From positions 62,001 through 126,000 of the forward strand of contig NZ_BOMM01000056.1 of the NCBI RefSeq assembly GCF_016862195.1: 64,000 nt of DNA, read 5' to 3'. A program made the position numbers and the translations under genes. Source of the DNA: Paractinoplanes ferrugineus. GTDB taxonomy: Bacteria; Actinomycetota; Actinomycetes; Mycobacteriales; Micromonosporaceae. The notes beneath the pieces were generated by a model. The model ran no database searches. It saw only the letters and a list, made by a program, of their open reading frames with translations, and was not told the origin of the DNA. Positions 41,121-51,054 of the stretch are shown here, piece after piece (the first letter of the stretch is position 1; the number at the start of each line of letters is the position of its first letter).

Positions 41121-42286
41121 CCGGGCCGCGAGCGCTCAGCCCACCCGCTCCCGCAGCCTCCTGCCCAGCTGCCAGGACTCGTCCCGCATGGCGTCGACAA
41201 GACAGTCGAGGGCGAAGGCCAGAGTGGACACGCCGATGGTGTTCGCCGGTCTGCTGCAGTCGAACATCAGGTCACGCCCGCACAGCACGGGCACATGGCG
41301 GCCCCGAGTTCGCTCACGTCGTACGCCGAGAGGAGGTTCGTCGAGACGAAGTCGAAGTATTTCACCGCCCGCTGTTCGGCCGGGGCGGCGCCGACCAGTG
41401 AGGCTTTCGGCGTAACAACCTGAGTGCTATGAGTACTGGTCGGTGGGTGTCGGGTGGACACGCCCGGACTCGTTGTGCAGCACTGGTGATCCGGCCCGTC
41501 GAACACGACCGGAGTACCTGAGAAGGACCGTCACCTGGCGTCGAAACGGCCGTTGCTCGGAAAGCCTCATCGCCCGATTCAGCGGCGTACGCGAATGGGC
41601 CTTTGCGATTTCGCCGCCCTCTCCGAATTGCTTGTCGAGTTACCCGCCCTCGTCGAGGGTTGATGGTTGCCGCCGCGGGCCGACCGGCCGCACCGGCGCA
41701 CGCCGCCCGATCGCGGATGCCGGCCACGCGACTCCTCGACCTGCGCTCGCCCGAGTAGGACGAGCATTTCGGTCCGCGTCATTGTCTTTTCCTTTACTCG
41801 GAATTGCCAGGGGGAATCGGGGCTGGTTAAGATCTGAGCCGCTCCAGGACGCGCATCAACTGGTCGTGTGTCGGCGTGGTCGCGCCGACCGCCGGGCTGA
41901 TGCCAGGAGCACGTGGTGGGAGCCCCGCCGGGACATGCGCTCTTCCGACAGCGCGTAGTCCCGGGTGCAGGTGGGATCCCGGAATTCGCCGAGGCAGCGA
42001 AGCTCTGGACTCGTGCATGCCACACGCCTTCCGTGACAAGTCGATGCTGGTCGAGTGGCAGCGACGGACACCCGTAGGGGGACGAGTGCCCGCCGCGCCT
42101 GAGGCCCATCGTGGCTACGGCGATTGGGGTGCACAACGATCCGCACGGATGAATTTCGGCTACTCGCCAGTATTCGGCGAGATTTCTCGACAGGCATTCC
42201 ACGAAGGACTTACGAGCATTCCACGATGGAGTACGAACCGACTCCATGGCGAATAGTTCAGAGGCACGAAGGCGAGGCAACATTCC
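41121..42286. other. Gene-poor stretch with possible decayed minus-strand frames
   Basis: No well-supported gene in 1.17 kb. On the minus strand one frame ends CPCCAGVT at 41267, while the next frame over the same DNA continues as VPVLCGRDLMFDCSRPAN and on to AMRDESWQLGRRL before a stop near 41137. This looks like one protein end split by a frameshift. A second pair of overlapping minus-strand frames covers 41827-42197 (DPTCTRDYALSEERMSRRG in one; THDQLMRVLERLRS in the other). GC content falls in places (about 42120-42280). The promoter for the downstream XRE regulator should lie at the 3' end. Confidence 0.4.
41579..41782 (-). CDS. Possible small protein, 67 aa
   Basis: The ATG at 41782 has AAAGGA at 41790-41795, seven bases away, the best ribosome site in this gene-poor stretch. 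The product begins MTRTEMLVLLGRAQVEES and then becomes Arg/Gly/Ser-rich with one Cys, which looks less like a folded protein. Third-position GC is high for about 40 codons and falls after that. It may be a real short peptide, or the surviving start of a decayed gene. No family recognised. Confidence 0.25.
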   Translation of the reverse strand: MTRTEMLVLLGRAQVEESRGRHPRSGGVRRCGRSARGGNHQPSTRAGNSTSNSERAAKSQRPIRVRR

Positions 42287-43189
42287 ATGGAGACCGAAAG
42301 CGCCGACCGAGCCAGCTCCTCGGTTCCCCGGCGTCAACTCGGGCGGTTCCTCCGGCAGCAGCGCGAGGCCGCGGAGCGAACGTTGAAGGTGACGGCCGAG
42401 TACATGGAGTGCTCGGTGCAGAAGCTGTGGCGCATCGAGAAGGGCGCCGTCCCGGTGCGCGGGCCGGAGGTGAAGCAGTTGTGCCACTTCTACGGGACCG
42501 ACCCGGCGCTCACCGAGGCGCTGGTGAGCCTGGCCAAGCAGACCCGGGCCCGGGGCTGGTGGCAGTCCTTCGACGACCTCGCCATGCCGGAGTGGTCGGA
42601 GCTGCACGTCGGGTTGGAACAGGCGGCCGGCCGCATCCGCAAGTACGACCCGCAGGTGGTTCCGGGACTGCTGCAGGCCCACGCCTACATGGAGGCGGTT
42701 CTGCGAGCCGGCCCGCCGGACGTCTCGGACGAGCAGGTGAAGGCCGGCATCCGCGTCGAGCAGGAGCGTCAGCGGCTGCTTTCCCGGCACTTCCCGCCGC
42801 CACCGCGGCTGGAGGTGATCCTCGCCGAGGCGGCGCTCCTCGGTGACGTGGAGCCGCAAGGTGCCATGCAGCAGCAGCTGTGGCATCTGCTCAAGGCGAA
42901 CGAGGAGGGCCGGGCGATCGTCCGGGTGCTGCCCCGATCGGTCGCGCTCCATCGGGCGTCGCGCACCGGCCGGTTCACGATCCTGGAGTTCCCGCCACCG
43001 GCCCGCGGGGACGGCAACGCCCCGGAGCCACCGACGGTCTACGTCCGGAGCCTGACCGGCGCGCTCTATCTGGACCGGCCGCCGGAGATCGCGGCGTACG
43101 AACGGGTCTGGAGCGATCTGGACGCGCGCTGCCTGTCGGTGGCCGGTTCGAACGCGCTGATCAGCGGTCTGCTTCTGGGCACGGGCTGA
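42287..43189 (+). CDS. XRE-family regulator with DUF5753 (Scr1-type)
   Basis: A 300-residue protein. An N-terminal helix-turn-helix (about 14-70; LGRFLRQQREAAERTLKV, then VQKLWRIEKG) is followed by the DUF5753 domain to the end (about 95-285), recognisable from EQAAGRIRKYDPQVVPGLLQ and RFTILEFPPP. This is the Scr1-type family, abundant in streptomycetes and relatives and usually paired with a small DUF397 protein. No DUF397 gene is visible next to it here, although the decayed frames upstream may be remnants of a partner. It converges on the malate synthase gene at a strong terminator. Confidence 0.9.
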   Translation: METESADRASSSVPRRQLGRFLRQQREAAERTLKVTAEYMECSVQKLWRIEKGAVPVRGPEVKQLCHFYGTDPALTEALVSLAKQTRARGWWQSFDDLAMPEWSELHVGLEQAAGRIRKYDPQVVPGLLQAHAYMEAVLRAGPPDVSDEQVKAGIRVEQERQRLLSRHFPPPPRLEVILAEAALLGDVEPQGAMQQQLWHLLKANEEGRAIVRVLPRSVALHRASRTGRFTILEFPPPARGDGNAPEPPTVYVRSLTGALYLDRPPEIAAYERVWSDLDARCLSVAGSNALISGLLLGTG

Positions 43190-43191
43190 GA

Positions 43192-43230
43192 AGGACGGCG
43201 CGCCCGCGGTGCCGTGCGGCGCGCCGTCCT
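43192..43230. terminator. Bidirectional 13-bp hairpin terminator
   Basis: AGGACGGCGCGCC (43192-43204) pairs perfectly with GGCGCGCCGTCCT (43218-43230) over a 13-base loop. It sits between two convergent genes, 3 bases after the XRE gene stop and 12 before the malate synthase stop. Confidence 0.85.
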
Positions 43231-43241
43231 CCGTTCACCGG

Positions 43242-44863
43242 TCAGGCCGCGACAGTGGCCTGCTCGGTGGCCGGGGTGCCGGCGCCACCGGACATGTGGC
43301 GCAGGTACGCCGGCAGGGTCAGGAACTCGGGGCAGGTGCGTTCGGTCATCAGCACCGTGAGCAGGGTGCGGGCCTGACCGAACAGGCAGGCCTGCTCCTC
43401 GTCCAGGGCGCCGGTCTCGCTCAGCACGTCGAGCTCCTCGCGCAGCATCCGGGTGACCAGGGCGGCCGAGACCGGGACGCCGTAGTCGGTCGGGGTGCCG
43501 TGGTGGATCCACTGCCAGAGCTGCGCGCGGCAGATCTCGGCGGTGGCGGCGTCCTCCATCAGACCGCCGAGGGCCACCGCCCCGCGCCCGCCCAGCCAGG
43601 CGGCGATGTAGCGGAGCGCGACACTCGCGTTGGTGCGCAGCGCCACCTCGGTCACCTGGACCCCGGCCGCCTTGACGTCGAGCAGGTCGGCCGCCGTCAC
43701 CCGGACGTCGTCGCGCTTGCGGACGATCTGGTGCGGCTCGTCGCCGAGCCACTGGTCGAACACGTCCCGGCAGGTGTCGACCAGGCCGGGGTGCGCGACC
43801 CAGGAGCCGTCGAAACCGTCGCCGACCTCGCGCCGCTTGTCCTGGCGGACCTGGTTGAGCGCGCGTTTGGCGGCCACCGGATCCCGGCTGGGGACGACGG
43901 CGGCCATGCCGCCGATGGCGTGCGCTCCGCGCCGATGACAGGTACGGACGAGCAGTTCGGTGTACGCCCGCATGAACGGTGCCGTCATGGTGATCTGGGA
44001 GCGTTCCGGGAGGACCACGTCGGGCCGGTTCTTGATCATGCTGAACAGGTAGTCCCAGCGTCCCGCGTTCAGGCCGGCCGAGTGTTCGCGCAGCTCGTAC
44101 AGGATCTCCTCCATCTCGAACGCCGCGGTGATCGTCTCGATCAGCACCGTGGCCCGGATGGTGCCGCGCGGCAGCCCGAGCTGTTCCTGGGCGAACAGGA
44201 AGACCTCGTTCCAGAGGCGGGCCTCCAGGTGCGACTCCAGCTTGGGCAGGTAGAAGTAGGGGCCGCTCCCCCGGTCGAGCTGGCGCTGGGCGCAGTGGAA
44301 GAAGTACAGGCCGAAGTCGAACAGCGAGGCGGAGACGGCCCGGCCGCCGATCCGCACGTGTGCCTCGGGCAGGTGCCAGCCCCGCGGCCGCACCATGATC
44401 GTCGGGGTCCAGCCGTTGACCCGGTACTCCTTGCCGGACGGGTCGGTGAAGTCGAGGGTCCCGTCCAGCGCGGCGCGCAGGTTGGCCTGGCCGAGCACGA
44501 CGTTCTCCCAGGTGGGCGAGGTGGCGTCCTCGAAGTCGGCCATCCACACCCGGGCCCCGGAGTTGAGCGCGTTGACCGTCATCTTGCGTTCCGGCGGCCC
44601 GGTGATCTCGACCCGGCGGTCGAGCAGGTCGGGCGCGGGCGGGGCGACCTGCCACGCCGGATCGTCACGCACCGGCCGGGTGGCCGCCAGGAAGTCGAGC
44701 GAGTCGGTGCGGGTGGTCCGCCGCCGGCGCCGCCGCTCCAGGAGCTGCACCCGGCGGGCGCCGAACTCGCGGTCCAGCGCCACCACGAAGGCGATCGCCT
44801 CGGGGGTCAGGATCTCGGCGTAGCGGCCCTCGGTCGTACCGGTGATGGTGACCTCTTCGTTCA

Positions 44864-44864
<1 letters not shown>
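43242..44864 (-). CDS. aceB: Malate synthase A
   Basis: A 540-residue enzyme that condenses glyoxylate with acetyl-CoA to malate, the second step of the glyoxylate shunt. Isoform A features are visible: VWMADFEDATSPTWEN, the acetyl-CoA/glyoxylate region PFMRAYTELLVRTCHRRGAH, and the catalytic loop with DGSWVAHPGLVD. The ATG overlaps the isocitrate lyase stop (TGATG), so the two are translated from one message, aceA first. Length matches the usual ~530-540 residues. Regulation by the divergent RamB-like protein is expected from the context. Confidence 0.96.
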
Positions 44865-46147
<1,283 letters not shown>

Positions 46148-46238
46148 CGAAATATCCCTTTCCTGCCCTGTCGCCGTGGTGCTCGGTGGAAGAATTCGAC
46201 TGTCGCGTATCCCGCAACCCCCTTGGCAGCCATTTGTG

Positions 46239-46269
46239 AGCAGAAGAAACGCCGAATTTCTGCTAGCGT
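46239..46269. promoter_or_regulatory. Inverted repeat and -10 box in the aceA/regulator gap
   Basis: AGCAGAA (46239-46245) and TTCTGCT (46258-46264) form a 7-bp inverted repeat with a 12-base spacer. It ends at the TAGCGT box (46264-46269) that lies 7 bases before the regulator GTG. The repeat could be an autoregulatory site. It does not obviously match the RamB motif described in Corynebacterium. Confidence 0.4.
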
Positions 46270-46276
46270 CAAACCC

Positions 46277-47728
46277 GTGACCGCTTCACCTTCCGCCGGC
46301 CCCGAGATGGATCTGGTGACCCTCGGCCAGCGCCTGCGCCACCTGCGCAAATCGAAGAACATGACGCTCGAGCAGATGAGCGAGGCGGTCGGCCGGGCCC
46401 CGTCGCAGCTCTCCATGATCGAGAACGGCAAGCGCGAACCGAAGCTGTCCGTCCTGCAGGCCATCGCCGCCGCCCTGGGCGTACCGCTGCAGGATCTGCT
46501 CCGCCCGGAAGCCCCCTCCCGGCGGGCCGGACTCGAGATCGACCTGGCCCACCTTCAGCGCGAAACCGCGTACGCGAGCCTGGGTCTGCCGGTCGTTCGC
46601 GGTGGCCCCCGGCTGCCGACGGACGCGCTCGAGGCGCTGGTCGGCCTGCACCGCGAGCTCGGCCGGGTCCTGGCCGAGCAGAGCGCGACACCCGAGGTGG
46701 CGCGCAAGGCCAACGCGCAGCTCCGGGTCGACATGCGCGACCGTGACAACTACTTCCCCGAGATCGAGGCGGCCGCCGTCAAGGTGTTGCAGTCGGTGCG
46801 CTACACGACCGGGCCGCTGTCGCAGCGCGGCATCCTCGACATCGCGGCATCCCTGGGCTTCTCGTTGCACTACGTGAACGACCTGCCCGGCTCGACGCGC
46901 TCGGTGACCGACCTCAAGAACCGGCGGATCTACCTGCCCCAGGTGGCCAGCGGCAAGGGCCACGATCCGCGCGCGGTGGTCCTGCAGACGCTCGGCCATT
47001 TCGTGCTCGGGCACAACGACCCCAGCGACTACGGCGATTTCCTGCGGCAGCGGGTCGAGGCCAACTATTTCGCGGCGGCGCTGCTCATGCCGGAGAAGTT
47101 CGCCGCCGATTTCCTGCGCGAGGCCAAGGCCGACCGGGCCCTGGCGATCGACGATTTCCGGGACGCGTTCGGGGTGTCCTACGAGACCGCGGCACACCGG
47201 TTCACCAACCTCGCGACGCACCATTTCGGCATTCCGGTGCACTTCACCCGAGTGCACGAGAACGGCACCGTCTACAAGGCGTACGAGAATGACGGTGTTC
47301 GATTCCCGTCGGATGTCACCGGGGCCATCGAGGGTCAGCCGATCTGCCGCAAGTGGGCGTCCCGGACGATTTTCCAGGCCGACGACCCCTATTCGTCGTT
47401 CTACCAGTTCACCGACACGTCGGCCGGCACCTACTGGTGCACGGTGCACATCGAGTCGACCCGTTCCGGCGAGTTCTCGGTGACCGTCGGCACGCCGTAC
47501 GAGCATGCTCGCTGGTTCCGCGGCGGCGACACCACCCGGCGTACCGTCTCCCGCTGCCCCGACCCGGACTGTTGCCGGCGGCCGCCGGCCGACCTGGTGC
47601 ATCGCTGGGCCGGCAGCGCCTGGCCCAGCGCCCGGGTCCATTCCCATCTCCTCGCCGCGTTGCCTCCGGGCACCTTTCCCGGCGTCGACAACCAGGACGT
47701 CTACGAATTCCTGGACCGGCGCGCCTAG
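46277..47728 (+). CDS. ramB: RamB-like XRE/ImmA-IrrE regulator of acetate metabolism
   Basis: A 483-residue regulator. The XRE helix-turn-helix is at about 12-70 (LGQRLRHLRKSKNMTLEQMS; SQLSMIENGKREP). The middle carries an ImmA/IrrE-type zinc-peptidase-like region without a clear HExxH (the position reads TLGHFVLGHND). The C-terminal DUF2083-like domain has Cys-rich WCTVH and CPDPDCC motifs that may bind metal. Length and architecture match RamB of Corynebacterium and Mycobacterium, which represses or activates aceA/aceB. Divergent placement next to aceA strongly supports that assignment. The mRNA is probably leaderless (TAGCGT, then 7 bases, then GTG). Confidence 0.9.
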   Translation: MTASPSAGPEMDLVTLGQRLRHLRKSKNMTLEQMSEAVGRAPSQLSMIENGKREPKLSVLQAIAAALGVPLQDLLRPEAPSRRAGLEIDLAHLQRETAYASLGLPVVRGGPRLPTDALEALVGLHRELGRVLAEQSATPEVARKANAQLRVDMRDRDNYFPEIEAAAVKVLQSVRYTTGPLSQRGILDIAASLGFSLHYVNDLPGSTRSVTDLKNRRIYLPQVASGKGHDPRAVVLQTLGHFVLGHNDPSDYGDFLRQRVEANYFAAALLMPEKFAADFLREAKADRALAIDDFRDAFGVSYETAAHRFTNLATHHFGIPVHFTRVHENGTVYKAYENDGVRFPSDVTGAIEGQPICRKWASRTIFQADDPYSSFYQFTDTSAGTYWCTVHIESTRSGEFSVTVGTPYEHARWFRGGDTTRRTVSRCPDPDCCRRPPADLVHRWAGSAWPSARVHSHLLAALPPGTFPGVDNQDVYEFLDRRA

Positions 47729-47886
47729 GTCGAATCGGTGCCGATGATCCGCATGATCCGCTCGGCCGCGGAGCGCCGGTGCGGGCTGCGTGACCACATG
47801 TGGGTCAGCGCCGCCCCCATGAATACGAGAGATCTTGTCAACGGCCAGGCGAGCAACGCTATTGCGATCATCACGGGGTCCGGCAT
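47725..47886 (-). CDS. Small membrane protein, 53 aa
   Basis: AGGAG lies 8 bases before the ATG at 47886. The 53-residue product starts MPDPVMIAIALLAWPLTRSL, forming one membrane helix, and ends in a basic tail (SRSPHRRSAAERIMRI). Its stop shares CTAG with the stop of the convergent ramB-like gene. It is divergent from the FxsT-like gene, about 190 bases away. No family is recognised. The good ribosome site, single hydrophobic helix and positive tail make it a credible short membrane protein, topologically with the C-terminus inside. Confidence 0.55.
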   Translation of the reverse strand: MPDPVMIAIALLAWPLTRSLVFMGAALTHMWSRSPHRRSAAERIMRIIGTDST

Positions 47887-47957
47887 TTCCTTCTCTCCTC
47901 GTCCAGTCGCGGCATTGCGACCACGCTACGAGCAGAAAAGCGCTGACCAGGGCCGCG

Positions 47958-48016
47958 CTGACATCTGTTGTCCCGGGCCTGACAGGATCTGTCGAGATCG
48001 GTCAGTTGTTCACCGG
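47958..48016 (+). promoter_or_regulatory. Upstream motif shared with the precursor gene (copy 1)
   Basis: CTGACATCTGTTGTC (47958-47972), then CTGACAGG (47979-47986), and TTCACCGG at 48009-48016. The same three elements in the same order (CTGACA..CTGTTGTC, CTTGTCAG, TTCACCG) occur before the FxsA-like precursor. A common regulator is inferred. Confidence 0.35.
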
Positions 48017-48078
48017 ACCGGCCACATGCGATCCTTGTCGCGCGGTTGAAGCCCCGGCAACGACTCGGAGCGTGCGGA

Positions 48079-50700
48079 TTGTCCATCGCCCTGCCGGGCC
48101 CCGACAAGGTGCCGGACGGACCCCACCGCGACCTGCTCGTGCGACTTCACGACCTCTACAGCCAGGCCGGCAAGCCGGCGACCCGGGTGATCAGCAAGCG
48201 CATCGACGACGAGAAGCTCGAATCGGTGTCCTACGAGACGATCAGTGCCCTGCTGCGCGGTGACAAGGTTCCCGGCTGGGCCCGCCTCCAGTCGATCATC
48301 GTGGCGCTGTGCCGTACCTCGGTGCACAAGGTCGACGTCAGCGAGGAACTGGTCCGCTTCAACCTTCTGTGGCGTCGTTTCGAGTCACCGCAGACACCCC
48401 CGCGCCCCGCCGTCGAACCGCCCCGCGCCGCACCCGTCGCCGCGGCCGAGGTCGTTGCCCTCCGGGCGCCGGTGGTCGCCCCCCGGATCCACGGTGAACT
48501 GCCCCCGCGGGCCGCCCTGTTCACCGGCCGCGAGCAGCTGCTGGACACGATGGCGCGGCAGCTGACCGAGGAGCCGGAGAAGCCGCTCGTGCTGTTCGGC
48601 CCGATCGGCTCCGGCAAGACCCAGCTCGCCGCCGAGTACGCCCGCCTGCACCGCGACCGGTACGCGGTGACGTGGTGGGTGCCGGCCGTGAACGCCGACC
48701 AGGCCGGCGAGTCGCTGCGGGACCTGGCCGGCCGGCTCGGCGTCGACCTCCACCAGGCCGGCCCGTACCTGCTGATCTTCGACGGGGTGGTCAGCGGCGA
48801 CGTCCGTAAGCTGCTCAACACCCGCGGCGGCAACGTCATCGCGACCACCCGCAACGGTGGCTGGGCACGGGACAGTCCGCACGCCGAGCTGGAGATCCCC
48901 GACCTCGACCCGAGCGAGTCCGCCCAGCTGCTGCGCAAGCTCGATCCGCGGATGACGCGGGCGGAGATGGCCCGCCTCGCCGGTCGGTACGGCCGGTCCC
49001 CGGCCGGCCTGGCCGAGGCGGGCCGGGCGGGCGAGCTGCTGGACGGCGAGGTCGCGCGCGAGGTCCGGCGCGTGCACGACTCGCTCGCCGGCGATCCCGT
49101 CCTGATCCGCCTGCTCACCCTCCTGCTCGGCTTCGGGCCCAGCCCGGTCTGGCGGTGGATGCTGCGCGCCGACGTCAACTGGGACGTCTCGGCCGGCGTC
49201 CACCGGCTGCTGCGCGACCAGGCCGGTCTCGGCCAGGCGATGCGCATCCTGGCCGGATCCGGTCTCGGCCGCCGGCATCCCGACAACGAGTGGATCGAGA
49301 TCCCGGCGATCATCCGGCTGGTCCTGCGCGAGCTGCTGCCCGACGCGGACGGCGAGGTCAACCGGCACGACGTGGTGCAGATCCTGGTCGGCTGCGACCC
49401 CGGTCACCCGGACGACCCGGACAAGCGGGCCGAGCACCGCGCGATCGCGCCGCACATCCGGCCGGCCGCGCTCGTCGACACCCACCGCCCCACCGCCTAC
49501 CGCACCATCCACCACCAGGTGCGGTTCCTGTTCCTCACCGGTGACCTGCGGGCGGCCCGGCTGCTCGGGCAGGAGGCGCGGGCGGCGCTCGCCGGGCAGG
49601 ACGCCCTGGCCCCGACCGACGAGCTGGTGCTGCAGATCAAACGCGATCTGGCCGGGACGCTGCGGGCCGACGGCCGCTATCTCGACGCCTACCGGCTCAC
49701 CACCGAGACGATGGCCGACGTCAGCGCCGACACCGACGCCGACCTGGCGCTCGACCTGGCCCGCAGCTGGGGCCACGACCTGCGGATCGCCGGCGAGTTC
49801 GAACGGGCCCACGACCTCGACGAGCAGACCATGCGGCGGCACACCGCCAAATACGGCGAGCACGATCTGCGTACGGTGGCGAGCCGTTACAACCTCTCGG
49901 TCAGTCGCCGCTTCCACGGTCGCTATGCCGACGCCGCGGCGGCCGACAAGCTCGATCTCGACCGCCTGCGCGAGCTCGCCGACCCGCGCCAGGTGCGCTG
50001 GGCGAACTCGCTGGCCGAGGACCTCTGCGCGCTGGGCCGCTACCGGGAGGCCGAGGAGTTGGTGCGTCCGCTGCTCGGCCTCGAACCGGGGCGCCAACTG
50101 CTGCGGGCGCGTCGCACGGCCGGGATCGTGGCGCGGCGGCTCGGCCGGCTCGGCCACGCCGCCGAGCAGCTCGGCCTGTGCTACCAGGAGTGCGTCAGCC
50201 GGCTCGGCCCCGACCGCGAGCTGACCCTGGCCGCCGGCATGAGCTTCGGCAACGCGCTGCGCGAGCTGGGCCAGTTCGAGACCGCGTTGCACTACTGCAC
50301 GCTCGCCGTGACGGGTTATGCCAGGGCGATGGGCGCCGACAACCCACTGGTCCAGGTGGCGCGGATCAACCGGGCGGCGGCCACTCTCGCGAGCGGAGAG
50401 TCAACGACGGAGTTCGACGAGGCGTACGGTGTTCTCGCCGACCGGCTCGGCCCGGACCACCCCTTCACGGTGGCGGCCGAGGTCAACGAGGCTCCGTCGT
50501 TTGCGCGGGCGAGGGCGGTCTTCGGTGCCGAGCACCCCGACACGCTCGTCGTGGCCGCCGCCGACGACACGCCGGGCACCCCGGGACCCGACGAGATCAT
50601 CGCGACCCTGCGCCGCCTGTTCGGAGCCGATCATCCGCTGGTCACCCGGCTTTCCACGGGGATGCGGGTGCCGATCGACGTGGAGCTCCCGTCAGGCTGA
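48079..50700 (+). CDS. FxsT-like NB-ARC/TPR protein of the FxSxx peptide system
   Basis: A large (~873-residue) cytoplasmic protein. TTG 48079 is preferred because GGAG lies 8 bases before it; TTG 48046 is in frame but has no ribosome site. Residues ~1-100 form a small helical domain typical of actinobacterial signalling proteins (SYETISALLRGDKVPGWARL). An NTPase follows with Walker A GPIGSGKTQLA (about 190) and a Walker B-like YLLIFDGVV. The second half (about 480-830) is tetratricopeptide-like repeats. This order matches the TPR protein that accompanies FxsA and FxsB in FxSxx-COOH loci. Its role is unproven: a switch or sensor for the modified peptide is likely. Confidence 0.8.
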   Translation: MSIALPGPDKVPDGPHRDLLVRLHDLYSQAGKPATRVISKRIDDEKLESVSYETISALLRGDKVPGWARLQSIIVALCRTSVHKVDVSEELVRFNLLWRRFESPQTPPRPAVEPPRAAPVAAAEVVALRAPVVAPRIHGELPPRAALFTGREQLLDTMARQLTEEPEKPLVLFGPIGSGKTQLAAEYARLHRDRYAVTWWVPAVNADQAGESLRDLAGRLGVDLHQAGPYLLIFDGVVSGDVRKLLNTRGGNVIATTRNGGWARDSPHAELEIPDLDPSESAQLLRKLDPRMTRAEMARLAGRYGRSPAGLAEAGRAGELLDGEVAREVRRVHDSLAGDPVLIRLLTLLLGFGPSPVWRWMLRADVNWDVSAGVHRLLRDQAGLGQAMRILAGSGLGRRHPDNEWIEIPAIIRLVLRELLPDADGEVNRHDVVQILVGCDPGHPDDPDKRAEHRAIAPHIRPAALVDTHRPTAYRTIHHQVRFLFLTGDLRAARLLGQEARAALAGQDALAPTDELVLQIKRDLAGTLRADGRYLDAYRLTTETMADVSADTDADLALDLARSWGHDLRIAGEFERAHDLDEQTMRRHTAKYGEHDLRTVASRYNLSVSRRFHGRYADAAAADKLDLDRLRELADPRQVRWANSLAEDLCALGRYREAEELVRPLLGLEPGRQLLRARRTAGIVARRLGRLGHAAEQLGLCYQECVSRLGPDRELTLAAGMSFGNALRELGQFETALHYCTLAVTGYARAMGADNPLVQVARINRAAATLASGESTTEFDEAYGVLADRLGPDHPFTVAAEVNEAPSFARARAVFGAEHPDTLVVAAADDTPGTPGPDEIIATLRRLFGADHPLVTRLSTGMRVPIDVELPSG

Positions 50701-50761
50701 CACCGACTGTTGTCAAATCTTGTCAGCTGACGTCCGAATCGGCACGGAAGCGGTTCACCGC
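50697..50761 (+). promoter_or_regulatory. Upstream motif shared with the FxsT-like gene (copy 2)
   Basis: CTGACACCGACTGTTGTC (50697-50714), TTGTCAG (50720-50726) and TTCACCGC (50754-50761) repeat the elements found before the FxsT-like gene. The first element overlaps the stop codon of that gene. The precursor could therefore have its own promoter under the same control. Confidence 0.35.
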
Positions 50762-50856
50762 CGATTAGTTTGGTCGGGCTTCGCCCGATTCGTATTCCGC
50801 ACAATTTTGACGCCCTCCGACAGGCTCAGGCCATGCTCGGTGCGACGGAGGCCATA

Positions 50857-51048
50857 ATGATCGCCGCTGACCCTTACCCGGACGGGGAGCGCTGGACGCC
50901 CCTCGTCGACGTGTCCCGCCTCCCCCTCGAGCCGTTGAGCCCGGACGACGACAGCGTTCTCGGCCGGTCGCTGCGCCGGGTGCTCGACAGCCTGCACGAT
51001 CGCAACGGCGTGCTCAGCGCGTTCGGCTCAGCTTTCCCCGAGGACTAG
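50857..51048 (+). CDS. FxsA-like cyclophane RiPP precursor peptide
   Basis: A 63-residue peptide from ATG 50857, with GGAGG at 50847-50851 five bases upstream. Longer in-frame starts (50770, 50833) lack this site. The leader has the FxsA pattern: WTPLVDVSRLPLEPL, then DDSVLGRSLRRVLDSL. The C-terminus is FGSAFPED. FxSxx is present as FGSAF, but three residues (Pro-Glu-Asp) follow, whereas the family is named for FxSxx at the free carboxyl end. The radical SAM gene begins 7 bases after the stop. A three-residue cyclophane on Phe-Gly-Ser is the expected product; the second aromatic tripeptide Phe-Pro-Glu is a possible extra site. Confidence 0.82.
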   Translation: MIAADPYPDGERWTPLVDVSRLPLEPLSPDDDSVLGRSLRRVLDSLHDRNGVLSAFGSAFPED

Positions 51049-51054
51049 ACCGTC

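Noticed and set aside
50770..50856. Longer 92-residue version of the precursor peptide
   Set aside because: The upstream starts at 50770 and 50833 have no ribosome site, whereas ATG 50857 has GGAGG five bases before it and gives the normal FxsA length.
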